Shown in pieces: positions 23,957-32,091 of a stretch of DNA of 64,000 nt. A program made the position numbers and the translations under genes. The stretch covers positions 1 to 64,000 of the forward strand of contig DWZO01000067.1 in the NCBI GenBank assembly GCA_019117525.1, in the 5' to 3' direction. Under the pieces are notes generated by a model. It did not search any database and was not told where the DNA came from. It saw only the letters and a list, made by a program, of their open reading frames with translations. How positions within the stretch are numbered: the first letter of the stretch is position 1; the number at the start of each line of letters is the position of its first letter. This DNA is from Allocoprobacillus merdigallinarum (GTDB lineage: Bacteria > Bacillota_I > Bacilli_A > Erysipelotrichales > Coprobacillaceae).

Positions 23957-24778
23957 ATGAGTAGTCAAGACTGTAATCATGATTGTCAATCATGTCAGGA
24001 AGATTGTGAAGAAAGAAGTTTTTTAGCTCCGATGAATAAAAATTCAAAAATACATAAAGTGATTGGAATTGTCAGTGGTAAAGGTGGTGTAGGAAAATCA
24101 TCTATTACGTCTTTGTTGGCTGTTTTAAAACAGCGTGAAGGATATCGCTGTGCCGTATTAGATGGTGATATTACTGGACCATCAATTGCGAAAACATTTG
24201 GTGTTGAAGGTACACAGATTTATTCTAATGGAGAAGAAATTATTCCAGCTAAATCTTTAGAAGGTATTGAGATCATGTCAACGAATCTTTTATTAGAAAA
24301 TGCAGAAGAACCTGTTGTATGGAGAGGACCTATTTTAGCAGGTATGATTAAACAATTCTGGAGTGATGTCAGATGGGGCGAAGTGGATTATATGTTCGTA
24401 GATATGCCTCCAGGAACTGGAGATGTCCCTTTGACAATTTTCCAATCTTTACCTCTAGATGGTATTGTGATTGTGACAAGTCCACAGGAACTTGTCAGCA
24501 TGATTGTTTCTAAAGCTGTTAATATGGCAAAGAAAATGAATGTTCCTATTTTAGGTATTGTGGAAAATATGAGTTATGTGCAATGTCCTGATTGTGGAAA
24601 GAAGATTTTTGTCTTTGGAAAAAGCCATCTTCAAGATGTGGCAGATAAATATGATTTAAAGATATTAGGACAATTACCTTTAGATAGTGAATTAACACAA
24701 CTTTCTGATATGGGAATGATTGAAAACTATTCATCTGATTGGTTAGATGAATTTGAAGAAAAAGTGAAAAACTTTTAA
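23957..24778 (+). CDS. Mrp/NBP35-type P-loop ATPase, iron-sulfur cluster carrier
   Basis: 273 residues. GGAGG at 23945-23949 sets ATG 23957; the frame extends upstream without support. The P-loop is GKGGVGKSS near residue 41, the deviant Walker A of MinD/Mrp proteins. MPPGTGDVP near 155 and SPQELVSMIVSKAV are typical. The N terminus is Cys-rich (CNHDCQSCQEDC), like NBP35, and CPDCGKK near 215 is the usual C-terminal CxxC that holds a bridging cluster between subunits. It should help assemble or deliver Fe-S clusters in the cytoplasm. Confidence 0.93.
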   Translation: MSSQDCNHDCQSCQEDCEERSFLAPMNKNSKIHKVIGIVSGKGGVGKSSITSLLAVLKQREGYRCAVLDGDITGPSIAKTFGVEGTQIYSNGEEIIPAKSLEGIEIMSTNLLLENAEEPVVWRGPILAGMIKQFWSDVRWGEVDYMFVDMPPGTGDVPLTIFQSLPLDGIVIVTSPQELVSMIVSKAVNMAKKMNVPILGIVENMSYVQCPDCGKKIFVFGKSHLQDVADKYDLKILGQLPLDSELTQLSDMGMIENYSSDWLDEFEEKVKNF

Positions 24779-24781
24779 AAA

Positions 24782-24842
24782 AGGTCTATAACATGTCATA
24801 AACTGATTTTTGATGTTTATTGAGGTTATAGACCTCTTTTTG
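24782..24842 (+). terminator. Terminator after the Mrp-type gene
   Basis: AGGTCTATAAC (24782-24792) and GTTATAGACCT (24825-24835), 32-nt loop, then CTTTTT. Confidence 0.85.
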
Positions 24843-24962
24843 ATAAAAAGAAGATGGGATAAAAGTCAGAGAATATGATGAATCATAGAATTTTAAAAAA
24901 GATTTTCAAGGATTCATTTTATTGATATAATAAAATTATCAAAATAAATGGAGATGAATAAG

Positions 24963-25997
24963 ATGATACTTACAAAGAAACCTTTAAAAGTTTTATTAAT
25001 TGGTGGAACAGGTACAATATCTCTGCCTATATGTGAAGCATTAAGTCAAAATCAGGATATTGAATTATACGTTATGAATCGTGGACATAAGTCTTTACCT
25101 GAACATGCTCATCAGATAATCTGTGATTTTCATGATACTGCAAAAATGGAAGAAATTTTAAAAGATTATTCTTTTGATATTGTTTGTAACTTCATTATCT
25201 ATAAGCCAGAAGAAGCTATTAAACAAATTCAGTTATTTAAAGGAAAGATTCAACAATATATCTTTATATCTACAGTTGTGACTTATAATCATGAAACAGC
25301 TGTGATGATTCATGAATCACATGAACAAAATAATATCTATTCTGAATATGGAAGAGAGAAAACAAAATGTGAACAAATCTTTATGAAAGCTTATGAAGAA
25401 TTTGGTTTTCCTATTACGATTGTTCGTCCTTCACAAACTTATGGATATGATCGTATTCCTTTAAGTGTCAAAGGAAAAAGCTGTTGGAGTGTGGTTGATC
25501 GTATTTTAAATGATAAGCCAGTCATTGTTCATGGTGATGGTAAGAGCACATGGCATTGTACTCATAATCAGGATTTTGCCTATAATTTTATTCAACTGAT
25601 CAATAATGAAAAGACAATTGGTCAGGCTTATCATAATATTAATCCTGTTGTGGTGAACTGGGATATGATTTATCGTGATTTATATGCATTATTAAACAAA
25701 GAACCAAAAATCATTCATATTGCCAGTGATACATTAGCACTCTCTCAAACTTATGATATTGAATCATCAATTCTAGGAGATAAGCAATATTCATGTCTGT
25801 TTGATATGTCAAAAATTCAAAGAGATATTCCTGATTTTCAAAATCATATTATGATTCAGGAAGGGTTGAAGATGTATCTTGACTATATGGAACAGTATCC
25901 AGAAAAGAAAGTTAAAGATGAAACATTTGATCAATGGTGTGATCAGGTGATTGATTCTTATCAAAAATTTATTCAAGAAATCAAGGGTCATTTTTAG
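24963..25997 (+). CDS. NAD-dependent epimerase/dehydratase-like protein (extended SDR)
   Basis: 344 residues. GGAG at 24950-24953 supports ATG 24963. The N-terminal Rossmann motif VLLIGGTGTIS is close to the GxxGxxG pattern of extended SDR proteins. A STVVTYN strand (near 105) and YGREKTKCEQ (near 128, the YxxxK catalytic pair) are present. VRPSQTYG is the usual RPxxxYG segment. A DFAYNFIQLI region and a C-terminal substrate domain complete it. It probably acts on a nucleotide sugar or similar compound. Flanked by terminators on both sides, it is a single-gene unit. The substrate is unknown. Confidence 0.85.
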   Translation: MILTKKPLKVLLIGGTGTISLPICEALSQNQDIELYVMNRGHKSLPEHAHQIICDFHDTAKMEEILKDYSFDIVCNFIIYKPEEAIKQIQLFKGKIQQYIFISTVVTYNHETAVMIHESHEQNNIYSEYGREKTKCEQIFMKAYEEFGFPITIVRPSQTYGYDRIPLSVKGKSCWSVVDRILNDKPVIVHGDGKSTWHCTHNQDFAYNFIQLINNEKTIGQAYHNINPVVVNWDMIYRDLYALLNKEPKIIHIASDTLALSQTYDIESSILGDKQYSCLFDMSKIQRDIPDFQNHIMIQEGLKMYLDYMEQYPEKKVKDETFDQWCDQVIDSYQKFIQEIKGHF

Positions 25998-26020
25998 GGA
26001 TTGACGCAATCCCTTTTTTA
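25996..26020 (+). terminator. Terminator after the epimerase-like gene
   Basis: AGGGATTG (25996-26003), loop ACG, CAATCCCT (26007-26014), T run. It overlaps the stop codon. Confidence 0.92.
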
Positions 26021-26115
26021 TTTGGCAACTGAGACATGTTTTTGGCTATGTGAGAGAATATTTAACCATTTTTTCACACAATCATGTATAATCATAATTG
26101 AAAGAGGTGAGTAGG

Positions 26116-27486
26116 ATGGGAATTGGTATCATAGCTTTAGGGCTCTGGTTGCTTCTAGGCATTTCGTTTTCAATCAATAGCATAGCACTTTTTCCAGATG
26201 CTTTATCAATGATGATTATTATGGTGGGAATTGTCATTGTTTTTAGAAGAGTGAAATCAAGAGAACTGTTGATATCTTTAGGATTATGGATAGTCAGTTT
26301 TGTAATGGAACTGTTTCAATTGTATTTTTTCAACCAGTGGATTTGGTTACTAGCATTGGCATTTGTCTATATAGGGATTGATCATATAGCTGTTGATTAT
26401 CCTGCTTTAAAAAAATATAGATATAGCTATCGTATATATTTGACAGTTTATGTGATCACTTTATTGTTGGGTGAATTGATTTTGAAAACAAATGAAGCAT
26501 CTTTCATGCTAATAGTTATCTTTTTCATGGTTGTTTTAGAAATAGTTTTGATTATGGTTTTATATCATATGATCAAAATCAATCATTTTTTAGAAGAAGA
26601 TTATATCCAAATCCATGTTCAATCTTTATCCTATTCATTTCATCAAAAAGCAATCATTATTGTTCTTTCTTTAGCGAGTCTTTTAGGTATTGTCTATATG
26701 AAAGATGGCTTTTTAAAACAGATCCAACAGGAAGTTTTATATGAAGAATCATACTATTTAAAAGTGAACGAAGAAGATTATAAAATCTTGCCTTTTGGTT
26801 ATCGAAAAGAACAACAGAGCACACTGTTTTTGGGAAGAGAAAGTGTATCCTATACACCGATTGAAATCTATATTCGTCAGGACTTATTCAAAGACTTAAG
26901 TCAAGTTGAATATCAGATTTTGAATTATGATCAGGTCATTGTCTCTTCATCAGGACCGTTTCAGACTGTTGAATATGAAGAAAGAGAAACGACACCATTT
27001 CCAGGTTATGTAGGTGTTTGTGTTCAAGATGATCGTTATAGTGAGATTCAAAATATTCAAGATTATACAGATGCCTTCAATTTTGTATTAAAACTTTATA
27101 ATCAAAATGGCGAGTGTTATTATCAGCAGATGTCGACTTTAGAACAAGTTTCATCTCATAGTTATCGTTATGAAGATGAAAATATCTGTATGGAAAACCT
27201 GAAATATGATATGAATGTTATCACTGATCCACCACCACAGATAACATTAAAACAAAATCAAGATCAGATAACAGATATCCTGTTTTATACAGTCAATGAA
27301 AATCAAGAAGAAAACTTGATTCTGATGTATAATAATGTTCTTGATCAAAATCGTTATGAACTTTTCTTCAATAAACGTTTTATTCATCAGCCATTGGATC
27401 ATTTATCAAAACTAAAAATAAAATATCAAGATGAAAATAATCAGGTTATTGATTCTTACATCTGTGAATTGGAGGAAGTCCTATGA
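26116..27486 (+). CDS. Multi-pass membrane protein of a LytTR regulatory module
   Basis: 456 residues. AAAGAGGTGAG at 26101-26111 supports ATG 26116. A TATAAT near 26090 is a probable -10. Residues about 1-165 contain five or six hydrophobic segments, and another lies at about 178-195 (KAIIIVLSLASLLGIVYM). The C-terminal half (about 200-456) is a soluble domain with many strands and no motif I recognise, probably outside the membrane. Its stop overlaps the next start by 4 nt, and that gene overlaps the following one by 4 nt. The three therefore make one unit: a membrane protein, a LytTR DNA-binding protein and a second membrane protein. It may sense an envelope or external signal. Confidence 0.65.
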   Translation: MGIGIIALGLWLLLGISFSINSIALFPDALSMMIIMVGIVIVFRRVKSRELLISLGLWIVSFVMELFQLYFFNQWIWLLALAFVYIGIDHIAVDYPALKKYRYSYRIYLTVYVITLLLGELILKTNEASFMLIVIFFMVVLEIVLIMVLYHMIKINHFLEEDYIQIHVQSLSYSFHQKAIIIVLSLASLLGIVYMKDGFLKQIQQEVLYEESYYLKVNEEDYKILPFGYRKEQQSTLFLGRESVSYTPIEIYIRQDLFKDLSQVEYQILNYDQVIVSSSGPFQTVEYEERETTPFPGYVGVCVQDDRYSEIQNIQDYTDAFNFVLKLYNQNGECYYQQMSTLEQVSSHSYRYEDENICMENLKYDMNVITDPPPQITLKQNQDQITDILFYTVNENQEENLILMYNNVLDQNRYELFFNKRFIHQPLDHLSKLKIKYQDENNQVIDSYICELEEVL

Positions 27487-27989
27487 AAATCATATGTGCA
27501 CCCGATCATCTTGATACTTTAAAATCTATGCTAAGAGAATATCAGCAGTTAGATATTGTCATTGTAGAAAAAGGTTTTGATTATGAAGGTATGTGTTATT
27601 ACTTTTCTATGGAACATATAGAAGATTTGATTTTATACTTACAGAGTTTGCATCAAAAATATGTTCTCTGTTATGCTGATGAAAAACAATACAAACTTTT
27701 ACCTCAACAGATTGATTTTATTGAAGGTTATTCACAGGAAGCTTTTGTTCATAGTGAACATCTTCAATATCAGATCTATCAGAAGCTTTATGAATTAGAG
27801 GAAAAACTGAGACCTTATGGTTTTGTGAGAATTAATAAATCAACTTTGGTCAATATTCACAAGATAGAGAGTATTATACCAGAGGTTCAAAGAAGATATA
27901 TTCTGACTTTAAAAAGTCAAAAAAAGCTGTTATTGACACGTTATTATGTAAAGGATTTTATGGAAACGTTAAGGAGGGATACTTTATGA
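27483..27989 (+). CDS. LytTR-family DNA-binding regulator
   Basis: 168 residues. The C-terminal half (about 75-165) is a LytTR domain: QIDFIEGYSQEAFVHS (first strand), LYELEEKLRPYGFVRINKS followed by LVNIHKIESI (the hallmark F-R-h-K/S-x-LVN segment), then RRYILTLKSQKKLLLTRYYVKDFM. The N-terminal half is a small domain without the Asp/Lys set of a response-regulator receiver. It is therefore not a classical two-component regulator and fits LytTR regulatory systems controlled by a small membrane protein. It overlaps both neighbours by 4 nt. Confidence 0.88.
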   Translation: MKIICAPDHLDTLKSMLREYQQLDIVIVEKGFDYEGMCYYFSMEHIEDLILYLQSLHQKYVLCYADEKQYKLLPQQIDFIEGYSQEAFVHSEHLQYQIYQKLYELEEKLRPYGFVRINKSTLVNIHKIESIIPEVQRRYILTLKSQKKLLLTRYYVKDFMETLRRDTL

Positions 27990-28342
27990 AAGAGAGAATA
28001 GGCATTCATTATGGCATCAGCTTTATTTATCTGGTTATTATAAGAAATCTCTTAGGACAGGGATACCTTTATACAAACTATTCGTCTGCTTTTCAAAAGA
28101 GTCTGATTTATTGTTTGGTTTTATCAGCCTGCTTAACGATTTTGTTAGAAGCCTGGCAAATGTTTAAAGAAGTTTATATACATCGTTTCAAGATTCAAAA
28201 AGTCATGGCTTTTCTATGTCTTATTGCTATGATTCTACTGGTTTATTTACATTCTTTATATTATAGTGCTATTATACTATTTCTTCTCTTTTATATATGT
28301 CGAGATGGCTGGCGCTATTATCAAATGAATAAATCATTATAA
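27986..28342 (+). CDS. Four-helix membrane protein, likely partner of the LytTR regulator
   Basis: 118 residues with hydrophobic segments at about 9-26, 37-55, 74-92 and 92-108, and short loops. It starts within the LytTR gene's stop (ATGA). LytTR regulatory systems often pair the regulator with a small four-helix protein (for example DUF3021 type) that restrains it at the membrane. Size, topology and overlap support that role, but the family match is only by general resemblance. A strong terminator follows at once. Confidence 0.6.
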   Translation: MKERIGIHYGISFIYLVIIRNLLGQGYLYTNYSSAFQKSLIYCLVLSACLTILLEAWQMFKEVYIHRFKIQKVMAFLCLIAMILLVYLHSLYYSAIILFLLFYICRDGWRYYQMNKSL

Positions 28343-28364
28343 AAAGGGCTAAGCCCTTTTTTTT
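28341..28364 (+). terminator. Terminator of the LytTR module
   Basis: AAAAGGGC, loop TAA, GCCCTTTT, then T4 more. A compact, strong intrinsic terminator next to the stop codon. Confidence 0.92.
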
Positions 28365-28471
28365 GAATGTTATAAGCGTGTAGAATCTCTTTGAATCAGT
28401 TTTATTCTTGTATAAATTATATCCAAAATAGATAGGGAAGGTGTATAATGAATGTATGGAGGTAAGGCTAT

Positions 28472-29431
28472 ATGATTCAATGGGGAATATTGGGAATAGG
28501 AAATATTGCCAAACGTTTTATAAAAAGTTTAGAAAAGAGTAAAAATGGTCAATTATATGCAGCTGCTTCTTATACAGAAAGCAAATGTGAGGAATTTTTA
28601 AAAGAACATCCGGATGTTAAGGTTTATCATGATTATGAAGATTTATTAAATGATGAAAATGTAGATGCTGTGTATTTGGCAATGAGGCATATTGATCATT
28701 ATCGTTGGGCTAAAAAAGCTTTACAACATCATAAAGCTGTTCTTTGCGAAAAACCAGCGACACTTTATAAATGGCAAATGGAAGATTTAAAACAGGAAGC
28801 AATCAAGAATCAAACATTTTTTATGGAGGCCATGAAAACACGTTTTATTCCTTTGATTCAAGATATTAAGGATTGTTTAGAGAATAAAGAAATTGGTGAA
28901 ATCTTAAGTGTTGAAACACGCTTTTGTTATGACAGGGATTATTTAGAAGGACATTATTTGTTTGATCAAGAACAAGGTGGTATTCTCAATGATGTTGGCA
29001 GCTATAATGTGGCCAGCACTTTGGATTATATTCATTCTCCTATTGCTGCAATTGATTCTCTGGTACAATTTCGTTATGGTGTTGATAGTCATGAAAAGGT
29101 AACAATCACTTTTGAAAGTGGACAAAAAGCTTTGATGGAAATGGCTTTTGATGAAAAGAAAGATCCTATCTTAGAAATAAAAGGAACTAAAGGAACAATT
29201 TTAGCACAACCTTTTTATCGTCCTACACAGGCTACGATTATTGATGCCACTAGAACAGCACATCAGATTGAAAAACCTTATATCAATGATGATTTCTTTG
29301 GTGAAATAGAAGAAGTTCATCGCTGTTTACAAGCGAAGCTCATAGAAAGTCCACGTATGAGTTTACAGGATTCTATTGATTGTATTGATATGATTGAAAA
29401 AATTCGACAGAATTTTCAAAAAGATGGTTAA
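28472..29431 (+). CDS. Gfo/Idh/MocA family oxidoreductase
   Basis: 319 residues, ATG after TGGAGGTAAGG; a TATAAT lies near 28445. Residues 1-120 form a Rossmann domain: WGILGIGNIAKRF at the start, an HPDVKVYHDYEDLL stretch, AVYLAMRHIDHYRWA, and the hallmark CEKPAT near 92. Residues about 125-310 are the C-terminal substrate domain, with GGILNDVGSYNV near 169 (G-x-x-x-D-x-G-x-Y). It should oxidise or reduce a sugar or related compound with NAD(P). There is no neighbouring sugar gene, so the substrate cannot be inferred. Confidence 0.9.
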   Translation: MIQWGILGIGNIAKRFIKSLEKSKNGQLYAAASYTESKCEEFLKEHPDVKVYHDYEDLLNDENVDAVYLAMRHIDHYRWAKKALQHHKAVLCEKPATLYKWQMEDLKQEAIKNQTFFMEAMKTRFIPLIQDIKDCLENKEIGEILSVETRFCYDRDYLEGHYLFDQEQGGILNDVGSYNVASTLDYIHSPIAAIDSLVQFRYGVDSHEKVTITFESGQKALMEMAFDEKKDPILEIKGTKGTILAQPFYRPTQATIIDATRTAHQIEKPYINDDFFGEIEEVHRCLQAKLIESPRMSLQDSIDCIDMIEKIRQNFQKDG

Positions 29432-29471
29432 AAAGTATGTTATTTTGATAATGATGTTAGGATATCAAATA

Positions 29472-29512
29472 AAAGAATCTAAAAGAATGATATTTATTCT
29501 TTTAGATTCTTT
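29472..29512. terminator. Bidirectional terminator between the oxidoreductase gene and luxS
   Basis: Perfect 17-bp arms, AAAGAATCTAAAAGAAT (29472-29488) and its complement at 29496-29512, with a 7-nt loop and A/T runs on both sides. It serves the two converging genes. Confidence 0.92.
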
Positions 29513-29518
29513 GTGTTT

Positions 29519-29965
29519 TTAAAGATAATGATATTCATGTTCCCATGAACTGTTTATAAAAAAGAGAGCGGCTTGTTTCGCTTTGGTTAAATCCATATAA
29601 GTATAATTTCCACATTCTTCTTTTTTGGCACCAGGTATGTCCTGATCCCAACTCGCAATCTGTTCAAAAGTCGTTCTGACTAATGTTTTAACTGTTTCAA
29701 AATCTAAATCCTTTGTAATGAGATAAAACCCAGTCATACAACCCATAGGACCAAAATAAATAATTTTGTCTTTATAGATACCATTTCTTAAAAGTGTTGC
29801 CCCTATATGTTCAATTGTATGAGCAGCTTTAGGATCTAAAGGTTCATCAACATTAGGCTCGCACATTCTGATATCATAAGTTGTCAGATGATCATCCATT
29901 CTTGAAATATAGACACCTTTTTTTAATTGAGTATGGTCAACACTAAAACTTGTAATTCTTTTCAT
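29519..29965 (-). CDS. luxS: S-ribosylhomocysteine lyase (LuxS)
   Basis: 148 residues, starting at MKRITSF (minus strand 29965, with GTGAGGT upstream). The frame reads further up to 30037 without support. It cleaves S-ribosylhomocysteine to homocysteine and DPD, the AI-2 precursor. Key residues: HTIEH at 49-53 (two metal His and the catalytic Glu), GPMGCMTGFY with the catalytic Cys near 76, and EECGNY with the metal Cys near 118. Normally the motif after His reads HLFA; here it is HIGATLL, a minor change. It is a single-gene unit facing a shared terminator. Confidence 0.95.
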   Translation of the reverse strand: MKRITSFSVDHTQLKKGVYISRMDDHLTTYDIRMCEPNVDEPLDPKAAHTIEHIGATLLRNGIYKDKIIYFGPMGCMTGFYLITKDLDFETVKTLVRTTFEQIASWDQDIPGAKKEECGNYTYMDLTKAKQAALFFINSSWEHEYHYL

Positions 29966-30094
29966 ATATTCATACCTCACTTTTTCATTCTTATTGTATA
30001 ATAGTTTCTTTGATTTTTTCAAGGATGAAACATTCATTTCATTTGTTTTTTAGAATTTTATTTTCTATAATAAAATAAAGAGAAGGTGATGCGT

Positions 30095-30379
30095 ATGAAA
30101 GAAGTGATTGATCATGTTGATGTTGAAGTTTTGAATGGTGAAATGAGTGAAGATGAAATTAAGGAATATGTCCAATATGTCAAACAGAAATATCCTCATG
30201 AAACTTTAACATCCCTAACATTAACAGTAGATGGAGAATTTGTTGATCTTCACTATTGTTTACAGCCAGAACCTATTCAAAGAATTCGACGTATTACAGG
30301 TTATTTGGTAGGAACATTGGATCGCTTTAATGATGCCAAAAGAGCCGAGGAACATGATCGTGTGAAACATCAAGTTTAA
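30095..30379 (+). CDS. NrdD-like mini-protein (anaerobic ribonucleotide reductase C-terminal motif)
   Basis: 94 residues. GAAGGTGAT at 30082-30090 favours ATG 30095. The second half reads QRIRRITGYLVGTLDRFN followed by DAKRAEEHDRVKH. This resembles the C-terminal tail region of class III ribonucleotide reductases ('R-x-x-GYL---RFN-GK--E'), and stand-alone proteins of this type are often annotated as NrdD. It lacks the glycyl-radical and catalytic domains and the metal-binding Cys, so it cannot be a reductase on its own. The N-terminal half (about 1-55) has a small alpha/beta pattern. Function unknown. Confidence 0.7.
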   Translation: MKEVIDHVDVEVLNGEMSEDEIKEYVQYVKQKYPHETLTSLTLTVDGEFVDLHYCLQPEPIQRIRRITGYLVGTLDRFNDAKRAEEHDRVKHQV

Positions 30380-30402
30380 AAAATGGAAAATATTGTATAG
30401 AG

Positions 30403-30440
30403 AAGTTGCGTAAAATACATTGATTATGCAACTTTTATTT
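30403..30440 (+). terminator. Terminator before the Y-family polymerase gene
   Basis: AAGTTGC (30403-30409) and GCAACTT (30428-30434), with four further inner pairs and a T-rich tail. A TATAAT (about 30443) follows immediately, so it separates two units. Confidence 0.7.
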
Positions 30441-30473
30441 TGTATAATAACTTTGTTAGGTGGTGAGTTGTGT

Positions 30474-31727
30474 ATGAGATATTATTTATGCATTGATTTT
30501 AAAACCTTTTATGCTTCGGTAGAATGTGTAGAAAGAGGGCTAGATCCTTACAAAGTCAATCTTGTTGTTGCGGATATTTCAAGAGGAAAGAGTACAATCT
30601 GTTTAGCTGTTTCTCCACATATGAAGGAGTTAGGAGTGAAAAATAGATGTCGTTTATTTGAAATACCAAAGCATATTCATTATATTGTAGCTAAACCAAG
30701 GATGAAACTTTATATGGAATATTCAGCTAATATTTATGGTTTGTATTTAAAATATTTAAGTCAGGAAGATATTTATGTGTATTCTATTGATGAGGCTTTT
30801 TTAGATGTCACAGAATATCTGAATTTCTATCATAAAAACGCTCAAGAAATAGCGCAGATGATTATAGATGATGTTTATAGAACAACGGGAATTCCAGCTA
30901 CATGTGGTATTGGAACGAATCTTTATTTAGCTAAAGTGGCTTTAGATATTACCGCCAAGCATGTCAAAAGTCATATGGCTTATTTGGATGAACAAATATA
31001 TCAAAAGACATTATGGGAACATACGCCACTCACAGATTTTTGGCAAGTGGGCAGAGGAATCGCCAAGCGTTTATATAAATTAGGCATTGTCAATATGAAA
31101 GGAATAGCACATTGTCCTGAAGATATCTTGTATAAAGAGTTTGGTGTGAATGCACGTTTTTTAATTCGTCATGCTTGGGGCAAAGAACCTGTAACTATTC
31201 AACAAATTAAAAATTATCAGCCAAAGCATCGTTCTATATCCAATGGACAGGTTCTATTTGGAGAATATCGTGATCAGGATGCTTTACTGGTTTTAAAAGA
31301 AATGGTGGAGGATAATGTTTTAACACTGGTTGAACAGGGACTTGTGACCAATCATATTTCTTTACATATTAGATATGTTGATGCTTCACTTCCGTCTACG
31401 GGTGGTAGTCGTAAAATTTCAGTTGTGACAAATTCTTATCGTCTGTTGGTTAAGGAGTTTATTGACTTATTTGAGTCTACAACATTTAAAAGTCAAAAGA
31501 TTAGAAAGATTTCTATTGGTTTTGGTCAAGTTATTGATGAAAGGTATGAAGCCTATGACTTGTTTACTGACTATGAAGAAGTACTGAAAGAAAGACAGTT
31601 ACAACAATCTATTATTCAAATTAAAAATAAGTATGGCAAGAATGCTGTTTTGAAAGCCATGAATGTTTTAGATAAAGCCACTGCAAAACAGCGACATCAG
31701 TTAATAGGAGGGCATAATGCAGAATAA
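30474..31727 (+). CDS. Y-family DNA polymerase (DinB/UvrX-like)
   Basis: 417 residues. AGGTGGTGAG at 30459 supports ATG 30474, not the earlier frame start. The N terminus YYLCIDFKTFYASVECVERG holds the first catalytic Asp and the FYASVE motif (given here as a 20-residue stretch). YSIDEAFLDV near 104 supplies the catalytic Asp-Glu pair. TGIPATCGIGTNLYLAK follows, then helix-hairpin-helix and little-finger domains. It performs error-prone bypass of damaged DNA. The YolD-like gene overlaps its end, as in UvrX-YolD pairs of Firmicutes. I see no LexA box (GAAC-N4-GTTC) upstream. Confidence 0.92.
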   Translation: MRYYLCIDFKTFYASVECVERGLDPYKVNLVVADISRGKSTICLAVSPHMKELGVKNRCRLFEIPKHIHYIVAKPRMKLYMEYSANIYGLYLKYLSQEDIYVYSIDEAFLDVTEYLNFYHKNAQEIAQMIIDDVYRTTGIPATCGIGTNLYLAKVALDITAKHVKSHMAYLDEQIYQKTLWEHTPLTDFWQVGRGIAKRLYKLGIVNMKGIAHCPEDILYKEFGVNARFLIRHAWGKEPVTIQQIKNYQPKHRSISNGQVLFGEYRDQDALLVLKEMVEDNVLTLVEQGLVTNHISLHIRYVDASLPSTGGSRKISVVTNSYRLLVKEFIDLFESTTFKSQKIRKISIGFGQVIDERYEAYDLFTDYEEVLKERQLQQSIIQIKNKYGKNAVLKAMNVLDKATAKQRHQLIGGHNAE

Positions 31728-32031
31728 AAATCATGATGATGCAGTAGAATTTCAACCATTTGATTCTTTACGTGGATTTAGAGAATATCTTCATGAAAAG
31801 GAAAGACAACCTGTTTATAAAAAAGAATTAATGGAAGATGAATGTGAAAGATTGAATCGTTTATTTCAACAGCTTCAAAAAGGTATGTCTGTGAAAATTG
31901 TTTATTATACACACCAGCAATATCAGACATTACAAGGAATGATTACAAAAATAGATGCAGAATATCATAAAGTCTTATTTATTGATGATCAAAGAATTGA
32001 ATTTTATGATATTAGAGATATTTCTTTTTAA
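31717..32031 (+). CDS. YolD-like protein
   Basis: 104 residues, ATG 31717 with AGGAGG upstream, overlapping the polymerase gene by 11 nt. The core pattern LNRLFQQLQKGMSVKIVYYTHQ (read as two parts), then GMITKIDAEYHKVLFID and IEFYDIRDI, is typical of YolD-like proteins, which always sit beside a Y-family polymerase (UvrX). It is thought to modulate that polymerase, by analogy with UmuD-type partners. The last residues lie close to the left end of the IS element at 32049. Confidence 0.88.
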   Translation: MQNKNHDDAVEFQPFDSLRGFREYLHEKERQPVYKKELMEDECERLNRLFQQLQKGMSVKIVYYTHQQYQTLQGMITKIDAEYHKVLFIDDQRIEFYDIRDISF

Positions 32032-32040
32032 TTTATTGTA

Positions 32041-32048
32041 TAATGATA
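32041..32048 (+). repeat. Left copy of the IS target-site duplication
   Basis: TAATGATA, identical to 33730-33737 at the right edge of the insertion sequence. Confidence 0.9.
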
Positions 32049-32091
32049 GGTAGTGTCAAATAAGTTATGAAAAAATGAATTTTTTTCATAA

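Noticed and set aside
30420..30473. Extended N terminus of the Y-family polymerase
   Set aside because: The frame is open to 30420, but the added 18 residues are encoded by promoter/terminator sequence; the ribosome site and the conserved CIDFKTFYASVE start support ATG 30474.
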